The translations under genes were made by a program, and so were the position numbers. DNA of 61,616 nt from Alicyclobacillaceae bacterium I2511 (GTDB lineage: Bacteria > Bacillota > Bacilli > Alicyclobacillales > Alicyclobacillaceae): NCBI GenBank assembly GCA_003584005.1, contig QXHL01000017.1, positions 1 through 61,616 of the forward strand, read 5' to 3'. Under the pieces are notes generated by a model. The model saw nothing but the letters and a program-made list of their open reading frames with translations. It made no database searches and was not told the DNA's origin. How positions within the stretch are numbered: position 1 is the first letter of the stretch; each line of letters begins with the position of its first letter. Positions 17,438 through 25,682 of this stretch are shown here, piece after piece.

Positions 17438-17489
17438 GTAGTGCAGACCAACGGATTAGAATTCGTGATTGTGCGCAGGAACCTGTTTC

Positions 17490-18659
17490 TCAAACGAGAG
17501 ACTGGGTGTATACCTCCACAAATGTATCCATAGCTGCTTGTGGATTGACTGAGTGGCCCAGTTCCTGAAGAGTTTCACCAATCAATCGAATTGCTTTGAT
17601 AAAGTCTGCATCGGTCACGTTTCCCATGTGGCCGATGCGAAAGGCTTTGCCCGCCAAATCTGCCAAAGCGCCTGCTACGATAATCCCCTTCTGGGCCAGT
17701 GCTTGACGAAAGTCCCCATCTTTCACACCTTCTGGATAACGAACACAGCTGAGCGTAGGTGCGGCAATGGACTCTTCGGCAAGGGCTTGCATTCCATAGG
17801 TGTGTAAGGCTGCCCGCACTGCTTTGCCTAGGGCTTGATGGCGTTGATAGCGTGACTGAAGTCCTTCTTTAAAAACTAATTCAAGTCCTTGATGGTATGC
17901 ATCCACCATGTTTACCGGGGGAGTTGCAAAATAGCGACCAGGGTTGTCCATAATGGGCCGCCAATTAGCGATGTCTAAGAAATAAGCAGGTACCTGTTTA
18001 CGTTCCGCTCGTGCTGCCAAGGCCTGTCGTCCGAAGGCGACGATACCAAGTCCAGGCGGAACCCCGATGGCCTTCTGTGAGGCTGTGAGGACGATGTCGA
18101 TTTTGTAATCGGGTTGACCGTAAGCTTTTTGCATATCTTCTTCAATAGCTGCTGATGCGCACACACCGTCCAGCAAAAACAGCGCACCGCTTTCTTTCAC
18201 CAGAGGTACCAGAGCATCTAAATCGGCCATCACACCAGTGGAGGTGTCTACATGGGTGACGGTCACGGCCTTAAATTTTTCCCGCGCCAAGGCCTGTCGG
18301 ACCTGCTCCAAATCTGCATGTTGTCCCCAAGGGGCTTGAATGGTTTCAACCTGGATGCCGTATGCTTTTGCGAGCGGCACAAAGCGATCACCAAAATACC
18401 CGTGACTAATCACCAACAGTTTCTCACCTGGTGATATGGTATTTACAATGGCCATTTCCATGGCCAAGGTTCCGGATCCGGCAAAGACATATACCTCTCC
18501 ATCGGTGTTAAATAAGGATTGAGTACGCAAAAGACTTTCTTTAAAAATAGAAACAAAACGAGGGTCCGTGTGGGCCAGAGTTTCACTGGCTAAGGCTTCG
18601 TAAATTTCATCGACGACGGGGGTGGGACCTGGAATCAATAACAGTTCTTTGTTTGGCAA
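17490..18659 (-). CDS. Class V aminotransferase (serine/alanine-glyoxylate or ureidoglycine-glyoxylate type)
   Basis: A 389-residue PLP enzyme of the AGXT/SPT family. Visible are the N-terminal LLIPGPTPV, FAGSGTLAMEMAI, HVDTSTGVMADL, the aspartate-containing LFLLDGVCA, and the PLP lysine in TASQKAIGVPPGLG. It transfers the amino group from a donor such as alanine, serine or ureidoglycine to glyoxylate. TTG 18659 is chosen because GGAGGAG lies eight bases upstream and the family begins there. Proximity to an NCS1 permease favours a PucG-like role in purine breakdown, but the exact donor cannot be read from sequence. It could also supply glycine or serine to the Gcv/Sda route. Confidence 0.9.
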   Translation of the reverse strand: MPNKELLLIPGPTPVVDEIYEALASETLAHTDPRFVSIFKESLLRTQSLFNTDGEVYVFAGSGTLAMEMAIVNTISPGEKLLVISHGYFGDRFVPLAKAYGIQVETIQAPWGQHADLEQVRQALAREKFKAVTVTHVDTSTGVMADLDALVPLVKESGALFLLDGVCASAAIEEDMQKAYGQPDYKIDIVLTASQKAIGVPPGLGIVAFGRQALAARAERKQVPAYFLDIANWRPIMDNPGRYFATPPVNMVDAYHQGLELVFKEGLQSRYQRHQALGKAVRAALHTYGMQALAEESIAAPTLSCVRYPEGVKDGDFRQALAQKGIIVAGALADLAGKAFRIGHMGNVTDADFIKAIRLIGETLQELGHSVNPQAAMDTFVEVYTQSLV

Positions 18660-18738
18660 AGAAGACTCCTCCTTTGACGGGTACGTCCATCTTCGTTCAT
18701 TATAGTTCAGCACCAGGACTTTGCAGCAATTTTCACGT

Positions 18739-19299
18739 TTATTCCCAGGGGAAGCCAGTACCGAGGGAACTGATGAGCTGTGTCTGCTCCTTTCTACGCT
18801 CCAGTCGATGGCTTACCCGTGCCACAGCGGTCTCATATAGTTGCTGTTCCATACGGCTTTGCGGGACAATTTTAGGGACCTCGGTGGGTCGGTTGGTTTC
18901 ATCCAGCGCTACAAAGGTCAAAAAGGCAGTGGTGCTCACCTCGCGTTTTCCTGTCAGTAGATCTTCGGTGGTCACCTTCACAAATACTTCCATAGAAGTA
19001 CGCCCTGCGAAAGTGACAAAGGACTCTAGGCAAACAGTATTACCGAGGCGAACCGGGCGAATAAAATCTACCGAATCGGTGGATGCGGTCACCACCGCAC
19101 AACGGGAGTGGCGAGTGGCGGAAATGGTGGCTACGTCGTCAATATAAGACATCAATCGTCCCCCAAACATGGTGCCATAGTGGTTGGTATCTGGGGGCAA
19201 CACCATGCTTACTTTGATGGCTCGACTTTCGATGGGGTGGCGGAAGTCGACCCTTGAGGAGTTGTTGTTTTTGTCTCGCATCTGGCTGTCAGTGGACAA
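18739..19299 (-). CDS. Acyl-CoA thioesterase (hotdog fold, YkhA-like)
   Basis: A 186-residue BFIT/acyl-CoA hydrolase-family protein. The segment GTMFGGRLMSYIDDVATISATRHS holds the hotdog helix with the catalytic-type aspartate, and VDFIRPVRLGNTV and SFVTFAGRTSMEVFVKV are the family beta strands. It hydrolyses acyl-CoA to free acid and CoA in the cytoplasm. The TTG start has AAGGAGG nine bases upstream. It is in the same orientation as the aminotransferase but 79 bases apart, with no obvious functional link. Confidence 0.9.
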   Translation of the reverse strand: MSTDSQMRDKNNNSSRVDFRHPIESRAIKVSMVLPPDTNHYGTMFGGRLMSYIDDVATISATRHSRCAVVTASTDSVDFIRPVRLGNTVCLESFVTFAGRTSMEVFVKVTTEDLLTGKREVSTTAFLTFVALDETNRPTEVPKIVPQSRMEQQLYETAVARVSHRLERRKEQTQLISSLGTGFPWE

Positions 19300-19623
19300 T
19301 ATACGATTCCTCCTTAGCAGTATTTGCGGGAATTATAAGATTTACTTATGGGGATTCAGTACATAGCAAAGCGGTGTGCACTGGGTATTTTAAAAATAGC
19401 TCTAGAGTGTCAGGTCCCCTCAAACAGATGTGTAAAAAGGTATGAAAACTTGTCCCATCTATGCAAGCTTATTGCAATTAAAAAAGGGAAGCAAGTCTGA
19501 TTATGTAGATTCATTGCCCTATTTAGGGGGCTGCGAGAAGAATGCGCTTGCAAACGAAAGGTCGTTAGAGCTACGCCTCTGTTGGGAGGAAAGTCCTAGC
19601 ATAAGTGTGACAGTCGTGAGACA
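19300..19623. other. Intergenic leader without recognised gene
   Basis: This stretch between the divergent thioesterase and MFS genes holds no convincing gene. An 83-codon forward frame from 19442 runs through the PhoP boxes and is judged spurious. A GAGGAAAGTCC sequence at about 19588 resembles the CR-I motif of RNase P RNA, but no other conserved element follows. Confidence 0.5.
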
Positions 19624-19666
19624 TTTACACAGACTTTACACCAGCTTAACAATTTCTTGTTATGAT
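19624..19666 (+). promoter_or_regulatory. PhoP-box promoter of the MFS transporter
   Basis: TTTACA (19624), TTTACA (19635), TTAACA (19646) and the weaker TTGTTA (19657) repeat at exact 11-base steps and run into a -10 element TATGAT (19661-19666). Bacillus PhoP binds tandem TT(A/T/C)A(C/T)A repeats spaced this way just upstream of the -10 of Pho-activated genes. There is no good -35 hexamer, as expected for an activator-dependent promoter. It predicts induction under phosphate starvation. Confidence 0.8.
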
Positions 19667-19741
19667 AGTTGCGGTCTCGGAGTGGAAAGATAGGAATAGG
19701 GTTCATAATTCGGACGCTCAGAAAGAAGGTGCGCATTCGCG

Positions 19742-21199
19742 ATGCCGAAACTTACTGGTGTTGCGGATCCCTCCATGTCTGAAAACAACACAGTTGCCAA
19801 AGCACTTGACGATGCACCCTTGGGATTATTTCACTTACGGGCTGTGCTTATCTCTGGCCTGGGATTTTTCACAGACGCTTATGACCTTTTCATTATTGGC
19901 GCAGCTTTAGTTTTGATGAAAGAACAGTGGCATCTGAGTGGCACGATGGTGGGGTTGGTGGGCGCAACAACGTTATTCGCTAACTTTATTGGGGCTTTTG
20001 TGTTTGGCCGATTGGCAGACATCCTTGGTCGCAAAAAGTTGTATGGCCTGGTAGCAACCATCATGTCTGCGGGGGCCATTTTGACGGCATTATCTCCCAA
20101 CATTTATTGGCTAATTGCCTTCCGATTTTTACTTGGATTAGGCATTGGCGGGGATTATCCTATCAGTGCCGTTATTATGAGCGAATATGCAAATGTACGA
20201 GATAGGGGCAAATTGGTGGGCATGGTATTTTCCATGCAGGCACTGGGTCTCATCGCGGGCCCTATGGTGGCCATCACCCTTTTGGCAAGTGGCATGAATC
20301 ACGACTTGGCTTGGCGCATTATGTTGGGACTCGGTGCTTTGCCAGCGATGAGTGTCATCTATGCGCGTCGCAAGATGCCTGAGTCACCCCGTTTTCAATC
20401 CCAGGTTTTAGGAAAACAGGTTGCGGCGGCACAGCAATTACGGGCTTACACCGAGGGCCAGCTTGAAGTGATTGAGCAAACCCAGCAAGATATTCAAGCA
20501 CGCCTGACCTTTGGCGAGTTTATTCGCAACCGCCGTACACTTTTGACGTTGATTGGAACTGCGGGAACCTGGTTTTTGTTCGACTATGCGTATTACGGCA
20601 ACTCCATTTCTACACCGCTCATTATGAAAATGATTGCTCCCCATGCCAGCTTGATTGAGAGTGAAGCGTGGGCGCTCATTATGTTTGCTGTTGCCGCCGT
20701 CCCAGGCTATGCATTGGCTGTTGCCAAAATAGACAAGTTTGGACACCGGAGGGTACAATTATTAGGTTTCATCATGATGGGTTTATCTTTTTTAGCTATG
20801 GGGATTATCCCTGACCTCACGACATTGCTCATTCCATTTCTGGCCTTATACGGATTGACCTACTTTTTTGCTGAATTTGGACCCAACACCACTACGTTCA
20901 TTCTGTCTGCAGAGCTTTATCCTGTGAGCATGCGCACCACAGCACACGGAATTTCTGCAGGGGTTGCAAAAATTGGTGCCTTTATTGGAGTGTTCTTATT
21001 TCCGATTTTGAGCAAAAACTTGGGGTTGAGTGGTACTTTTATTATTACGTTTGTCTTTTCTGCTCTCGGAGCCTTATTAACCCTAGTCCTACCAGAGCCA
21101 GCAAACCAGTCTATGGAATCTATGACGACCGCTACAGTTAAAGGTAAAGGGTTGGAGACTGCGGCCGCAAAGGCACGCATCCGTGGTATGGCACACTAA
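19742..21199 (+). CDS. MFS transporter of the phosphate:H+ symporter type
   Basis: A 485-residue twelve-helix MFS protein. GFFTDAYDLFIIGAAL in TM1, GRLADILGRKKLYG in loop 2-3, LGIGGDYPISAVIMSEYAN in TM4 and FGPNTTTFILSAELYPVSMR in the C-half are typical of the PHS (Pho84-like) and related sugar-porter branches. The upstream PhoP-box promoter independently supports phosphate as substrate. The ATG at 19742 follows AGAAGGTG at a slightly long distance; an internal ATG at 19775 has no site. A perfect-stem terminator follows at 21229. Confidence 0.88.
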   Translation: MPKLTGVADPSMSENNTVAKALDDAPLGLFHLRAVLISGLGFFTDAYDLFIIGAALVLMKEQWHLSGTMVGLVGATTLFANFIGAFVFGRLADILGRKKLYGLVATIMSAGAILTALSPNIYWLIAFRFLLGLGIGGDYPISAVIMSEYANVRDRGKLVGMVFSMQALGLIAGPMVAITLLASGMNHDLAWRIMLGLGALPAMSVIYARRKMPESPRFQSQVLGKQVAAAQQLRAYTEGQLEVIEQTQQDIQARLTFGEFIRNRRTLLTLIGTAGTWFLFDYAYYGNSISTPLIMKMIAPHASLIESEAWALIMFAVAAVPGYALAVAKIDKFGHRRVQLLGFIMMGLSFLAMGIIPDLTTLLIPFLALYGLTYFFAEFGPNTTTFILSAELYPVSMRTTAHGISAGVAKIGAFIGVFLFPILSKNLGLSGTFIITFVFSALGALLTLVLPEPANQSMESMTTATVKGKGLETAAAKARIRGMAH

Positions 21200-21228
21200 G
21201 CGGCACACAATGTGTAAAATAACAGGGG

Positions 21229-21259
21229 ACAAGGGATTGGTGGCATACCAATCCCTTGT
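21229..21259 (+). terminator. Terminator hairpin
   Basis: Perfect 12-bp arms ACAAGGGATTGG (21229-21240) and CCAATCCCTTGT (21248-21259), loop TGGCATA, lying between the convergent MFS and TDT genes. The T content after the stem is modest. Confidence 0.8.
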
Positions 21260-21279
21260 TGCTTATTCCAACGGATAAG

Positions 21280-22401
21280 CTATACTGACAAATCCACATC
21301 TCTTTTTTCGGATTTCCACGCAGTCGCGGAGCCTGGAACGTGTTTGTGGGGCCTTAGCAGTTGCCCGTTAATGATGCCTGCAGTGGTACGCAGGGCCACA
21401 ATTGCAAAGAAGACCCAGACGGCTGTGAACTCTATGAAAGAAGCCCCAGTGAACAGTGGGCTGTGCAGGCTCCTTGCTAAGGCGTAGGTGCCGGTAGTGT
21501 AGCTACCAATGGGGAAAACGTAGCTCCACCAGCCCAGATGGAATTTTAAGCCCTCTTTTTCGCCAGTCATGTGCAATAACGTGTGTAGGAGAGCGATTGC
21601 AATCCACCACAGCCCAACGCCCCACATGGCGATGGCCGCAAAAATACCTGTTGCCGCGAACAAAGTACTGGGTAGGTGTAGCAAATGACTGGCGTCCGGG
21701 CCAAAGTTGCTGAAAACGGCCATGGACATGCCGATTGGACCAATCTCAATCCAAAGTGTGGGGGACGTCTCGCCAGTCAACCGCGGATGATATACCAATC
21801 GAGCATATACCAAAACACTGACCATAATAAACAGGAAAAAGGTTGTTCCAAACATGGCTACCAGTACTGTGGCCATTGCTCCTGCAACAGAGGGCTGCCA
21901 GTAGGGCAACAGATTCATCCCTAATGCGGCTGCTACAATCGGGGGAACAACGGGAATTAGCCAGTTAGCGAGAGTTTCTTCTTGTCGAACCTCGTGCAAT
22001 GTAAACAGCAAGAAGGGCACAATAACCACAGCAAACGTGGATACTCCAGCGCCCGCAAGCCACAGGATTTTGCTGAGGGTCACCGCCAGCGACGGTGGAA
22101 GAAGATGTGTACCGACAAGCAGATAGTCATTGCCCACCACATTAATTCCCATTGCAAGCGCCCCATAAAACAAGAGCCGCGATGGATGGTGAAAGTCAGC
22201 CATGGCTACATCGCGGTGAACCACCCAACGGGTAATCCAGAGTGCCAAGGCGATTCCAAATACTCCATTAAGTACACAGAATAGAACACTACTGAGGAGA
22301 TGCTGGTATGGAAAGGGCACGGGTGAGGATGCGGTTAGTCCGGTAACAATTCCTACACCCATTACAACGGTAAACCAGTTTGTGCCAAAGTGTCGTAGCA
22401 T
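21280..22401 (-). CDS. TDT-family transporter (TehA/Mae1/Ssu1-like, SLAC1 fold)
   Basis: A 373-residue membrane protein with about ten helices and the family start FGTNWFTVVMGVGIVTG, followed by NDYLLVGTHLLPPSLA and GLWWIAIALLH further on. TDT members export or import small anions such as sulfite, C4-dicarboxylates or chloride. It is divergently transcribed from a CysL-like LysR gene, and CysL governs sulfite reductase in Bacillus, so sulfite export is the inferred role. The start is placed at ATG 22401 where homology begins and AAGGAG lies upstream (13-base spacing); the 52-residue in-frame extension looks non-coding. Confidence 0.85.
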   Translation of the reverse strand: MLRHFGTNWFTVVMGVGIVTGLTASSPVPFPYQHLLSSVLFCVLNGVFGIALALWITRWVVHRDVAMADFHHPSRLLFYGALAMGINVVGNDYLLVGTHLLPPSLAVTLSKILWLAGAGVSTFAVVIVPFLLFTLHEVRQEETLANWLIPVVPPIVAAALGMNLLPYWQPSVAGAMATVLVAMFGTTFFLFIMVSVLVYARLVYHPRLTGETSPTLWIEIGPIGMSMAVFSNFGPDASHLLHLPSTLFAATGIFAAIAMWGVGLWWIAIALLHTLLHMTGEKEGLKFHLGWWSYVFPIGSYTTGTYALARSLHSPLFTGASFIEFTAVWVFFAIVALRTTAGIINGQLLRPHKHVPGSATAWKSEKRDVDLSV

Positions 22402-22616
22402 GTGCGTTGTGCATCTCCTTCCCAATGGTGGACCGGTCCGGTTGGATCGGTGCCTCTGCTGAGGCTTTATAACACAAGGATAGAGGGTTGCTGTGGCATA
22501 AGTAAAATTGGAAAGTATGATACCATTAATAAGAAATATGAATGTATGGCTTTTCAATTAGACCCTGCTTCACAGACTGTATATTGGGGTAGTTGGTCAT
22601 AAAGGGAGAGAAGTAC

Positions 22617-23498
22617 ATGGATCACACCTTGCAGGTGTTCGTAATTGTGGTGGAGGAACGAAGTTTTTCCAAAGCTGCTGAACGACTGCACTTAACTCAG
22701 CCTGCGGTCACACAACAAATTCGTCACTTGGAAGACCGTCTGGGAGCACAATTGGTGGAACGGGGCCATCGGGTGTTTCGATTAACTCAGGCTGGAGAAC
22801 TGGTGTATGATCACGCCCAGCAAATTTTGTCATTATATGGACGCATGGAGCGATGGGTTCACGAGATGATGCAAGAAGCTAAGGGAAGAATTCATGTCGG
22901 GGCCAGTTATACTTATGGGGAATATTTACTACCGATGCGTATTGCTTCTTTTCGTCAACGTTACCCATTGGTGGATTTGGAAGTTTTTATTGGGAACAGT
23001 CGTGCAGTTTTGGAAGGTGTGAAACGTGGGGCTATTGAACTGGGTATTGTAGAAATTCCAGTTTTTGATGCAACGGATGTTGAAATACAACCTCTTTCAG
23101 AGGATATCTTACGGGTGATTTTATCGAGTAGCCATCCTTTGACAACTCGCTCGCATGTCAGCACCAAAGATTTGGCGAAAGAAACTTGGCTGGTTCGAGA
23201 AGCGGGATCGGGCACTCGTAATATGACAGACGAGCTGTTCACTCGGCTCAAACTGGTACCTCGCGGTGTTGTGGTATTTGGTAGCACACAAGGGATTAAA
23301 GCAGGGGTTGAAGCTGGAATGGGGATTTCCTTGCTGTCCGAATGCACGTTTCAAAAAGAACTTTCATTACAAACGATAAAGACCTTGGAATTTCCAAATT
23401 TCTCTATGCAACGTACATTTTTTTTAGTGCTTCCACAGACCAGTTTTCGTCCTTTTGCAGTAGTAAAACTACTTGAACATTTACAGGGTATAGGATAA
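22617..23498 (+). CDS. LysR-family regulator, CysL-like
   Basis: A 293-residue LysR regulator. The N-terminal winged helix reads FSKAAERLHLTQPAVTQQIR, and the effector domain contains GASYTYGEYLLP, WLVREAGSGTRNMTDE and STQGIKAGVEAGMGISLLSE, closely resembling B. subtilis CysL/YwfK. ATG 22617 has GGGAGAG upstream. It probably controls the divergent TDT transporter gene through the ~215-base shared region and may respond to a sulfur metabolite. A weak inverted repeat (CGGGAACAGTTCCCG) follows the stop. Confidence 0.9.
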   Translation: MDHTLQVFVIVVEERSFSKAAERLHLTQPAVTQQIRHLEDRLGAQLVERGHRVFRLTQAGELVYDHAQQILSLYGRMERWVHEMMQEAKGRIHVGASYTYGEYLLPMRIASFRQRYPLVDLEVFIGNSRAVLEGVKRGAIELGIVEIPVFDATDVEIQPLSEDILRVILSSSHPLTTRSHVSTKDLAKETWLVREAGSGTRNMTDELFTRLKLVPRGVVVFGSTQGIKAGVEAGMGISLLSECTFQKELSLQTIKTLEFPNFSMQRTFFLVLPQTSFRPFAVVKLLEHLQGIG

Positions 23499-23568
23499 AA
23501 CGAACCACCGGGAACAGTTCCCGTCGAGGGCTGCTCCCAGTGATTTTCTCTTAGAAGGTACCATTTTG

Positions 23569-24219
23569 TTAGCGAACTGCTTCTAGCACTTTCTCCAACA
23601 GTGCGGGCTCTGGTACGGCACCTTCGAGTGACAGGGCGTCCGAATCATTGATGACCGTCTTCGGTACACCGTAGACGTTAAACTCATTGGACCATTCAGG
23701 GAACTCCGTAGCTTCCACCATTGCACCTTGTACAAGGCCAGACTCGAAAGCGAACTGGTGGGCTAACCGCACAGCTCGCGGACAATACGGGCACGTGGGG
23801 GTAACAAACACGTTTAAATTCACTGGCTGCGTGAGACCTGCTAGACTCTCTTTAGTACCATCCTGGAGGCCGGATTCGCCCTGGGACACCATCAGGATGT
23901 CTTCCAAGAGAGTGGCAAACTCGTACCCACTGGGAGCACCATAAAAGTGAATTCCGTAGTTCTTTCGTGATGCATCTGTAATATTAAAGGCGGGCACTCT
24001 ATCAATTCCAAGTTCTTTGACCTTGTCTTGTTCAATGTGAAAATTGGTGACTTCCAGAGACAGGAGGTCAGAAAGGTGGACGACCTCTTCCAGTAACTGC
24101 TTGATTTCTCCACAGGTGGGACAGTCCAGGGAAGACTCGAAGTACTGGATGACAACTTCACCCTGCATGGGTGCAAAGCGTTCCTTGATAATAGCTTGAT
24201 TTTCTTCATTGATTAACAA
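23569..24219 (-). CDS. Two-domain thioredoxin-fold protein disulfide oxidoreductase
   Basis: A 216-residue protein of the PDO type, made of two thioredoxin folds each with a redox motif: CPTC at residues 33-36 and CPYC at residues 143-146. The cis-proline segments DRVPAFNI and YGVPKTVIN are both visible. Such proteins reduce disulfides or persulfides in the cytoplasm; thermophiles and acidophiles often use them with thioredoxin reductase. TTG 24219 is chosen because GGAGG lies seven bases upstream. The upstream region has a CsoR/CstR-like operator (24292-24315), which suggests control by copper or by reactive sulfur. Confidence 0.9.
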   Translation of the reverse strand: MLINEENQAIIKERFAPMQGEVVIQYFESSLDCPTCGEIKQLLEEVVHLSDLLSLEVTNFHIEQDKVKELGIDRVPAFNITDASRKNYGIHFYGAPSGYEFATLLEDILMVSQGESGLQDGTKESLAGLTQPVNLNVFVTPTCPYCPRAVRLAHQFAFESGLVQGAMVEATEFPEWSNEFNVYGVPKTVINDSDALSLEGAVPEPALLEKVLEAVR

Positions 24220-24291
24220 GTGAATTCCTCCCGCACACAAGTAAATAGATTTTTATAGGCTGTGCTGCAAAGTAGCAGGATAATACTGTTT

Positions 24292-24315
24292 CATGATACC
24301 CTAAGGGGTATCATG
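24292..24315 (-). promoter_or_regulatory. CsoR/CstR-like operator
   Basis: Perfect inverted repeat with arms CATGATACCC and GGGTATCATG around TAAG. The ATACCC-N4-GGGTAT core matches the operator shape of the CsoR/CstR/RcnR repressor family. A TATTAT hexamer at 24280-24285 (minus strand) could be the -10 of the oxidoreductase gene, so a bound repressor would block it. The repressor gene is not in the window. Confidence 0.6.
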
Positions 24316-24350
24316 CCAAGGACTATTCTGCGCACCAATTTTGCAGTTGT

Positions 24351-24374
24351 CAAGGGGTCTACCCTGACCCCTTG
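24351..24374 (-). terminator. Stem-loop after the G1 peptidase gene
   Basis: Perfect 9-bp arms CAAGGGGTC / GACCCCTTG with a 6-base loop, 12 bases past the stop of the minus-strand peptidase gene. No T-run follows, so it is a weak terminator or an mRNA end stabiliser. Confidence 0.55.
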
Positions 24375-24385
24375 CCGAACAACCT

Positions 24386-25519
24386 CTAATAATCTATTGT
24401 GACGTTCCAGGACCAGCCATTGTCCTCGCCGCTACGGTGTAAAACATGGGAATGATGGGACGCAGTACTCATCTGTGTGAAGCCTTGAATGCCTTGATTC
24501 GACAAGGGAGACAATTGATTCCACATCTGTTGTAGTTGCTGCTGTAATTGCTGTAGCTGTTGTTGCTGCAGTTGGTTTTGGATAAGCATTTGCCACTGGT
24601 TCCACTGCTGTTGCAGTTGTTGTTGCAGTTGTTGTTGCAACTGCTGTGGCGACCAGTTAGAAGCCCCTGTCGATGGACTCTGATTTCCAGGGGTAAGGCC
24701 AATGATTTGCTGTACGATGCCACCAGGAAGCGATTGGATAATACCGGGTAATGGTCCTTGGTCCGCTTCGGATGCGGGCACATTTGTGAAGGACAGTCCC
24801 CCCTGTCCTAATTGCGTTGGAACGTCCAGCGGAACTCCCTGCTGGCTGACTAACACCATCCGGTTTGTGCTGGCATCGCTTTGCGTGACAGGTTGACCAT
24901 TGACCGTTGTATTTTGAAAGGATACGGGGCCTGTTTGCGCCAAAGGCAACAGTTGCTGATTTGCATTGGATGGGTCTTCACTGATCCATTCAGCGGTTTG
25001 CTGGACCTGTTGTGCATAAGCGGCAGAAAGAGTTGTGGTGACTGTTTTGCTTGTGACATGTCCCTGATGGGTGACCTGAACTTGTAGGGACCATGTGTTT
25101 CCATATAGGTGGTCAATTTTTGCGGAAACGGATGATCCGACAGGTATGTTCATGATAGACTGGGCGGGTTGAGGAAGTTGCTCCCAGAATACCTGAACCA
25201 CCTCACCTGCGTGACCCATGTGCTCCACAGTGCCAATTTGCAACAACGAATTGCTGTTTACCCCGCCCAAACCAATCCATTGGGCGGTGTAAGATCCGTT
25301 GTTTCCAGCTGCTGTTGGAACGGTCCAAGTCCCGGTGATTTGCTGAAAGTTGTCTTGCTGGGTGGAGTCCACATAACCTGCCCAATTCGTTGAACCAGAG
25401 ACGGACTGTACCAGAGGTTGCATCCTTACCGACTGGGAATTGGTCCATGCTATTTTCGGCAACACCGCTGCGCCCAGCACAATCAGTCCGGTATAAGACA
25501 AGGTTCGCATAAACCCCAT
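24386..25519 (-). CDS. Secreted G1-family (glutamic) endopeptidase with a Gln-rich C-terminal region
   Basis: A 377-residue secreted protein. An N-terminal hydrophobic signal (residues 5-25) is followed by a G1 peptidase domain: STNWAGYV, TGTWTVP, YTAQWIGLGG with the catalytic glutamine (residue 80) and TAEWISEDP with the catalytic glutamate (residue 177). Residues ~290-345 are a tract dominated by Gln with spaced Leu and Trp/Met, which could form a coiled coil or adhesive segment; it is not part of the G1 fold. G1 peptidases work at low pH, pointing to an acidic habitat. The ATG has AGGAGG eight bases upstream. Confidence 0.9.
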   Translation of the reverse strand: MGFMRTLSYTGLIVLGAAVLPKIAWTNSQSVRMQPLVQSVSGSTNWAGYVDSTQQDNFQQITGTWTVPTAAGNNGSYTAQWIGLGGVNSNSLLQIGTVEHMGHAGEVVQVFWEQLPQPAQSIMNIPVGSSVSAKIDHLYGNTWSLQVQVTHQGHVTSKTVTTTLSAAYAQQVQQTAEWISEDPSNANQQLLPLAQTGPVSFQNTTVNGQPVTQSDASTNRMVLVSQQGVPLDVPTQLGQGGLSFTNVPASEADQGPLPGIIQSLPGGIVQQIIGLTPGNQSPSTGASNWSPQQLQQQLQQQLQQQWNQWQMLIQNQLQQQQLQQLQQQLQQMWNQLSPLSNQGIQGFTQMSTASHHSHVLHRSGEDNGWSWNVTIDY

Positions 25520-25682
25520 GGTTCACCCCTCCTATAAATGTATCATTCATTTGAATTAGCGTCTTATGAAGAATTTAGATCCTGAAGTTCGAAATGAGAT
25601 TGAAATTCATTCGGTCATAAAGACCACGAGATAACACGGAACGTTCAATGACCGGAAGACGGTTCTATCGAGGACCGTTAAC

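Noticed and set aside
19580-19600. GAGGAAAGTCC resembling the CR-I motif of RNase P RNA
   Set aside because: No other conserved RNase P elements follow, and the space before the PhoP promoter and MFS gene is too short for the full RNA.
19442-19693. 83-codon forward ORF
   Set aside because: It runs through the PhoP boxes and -10 element, has no ribosome site and no family likeness.
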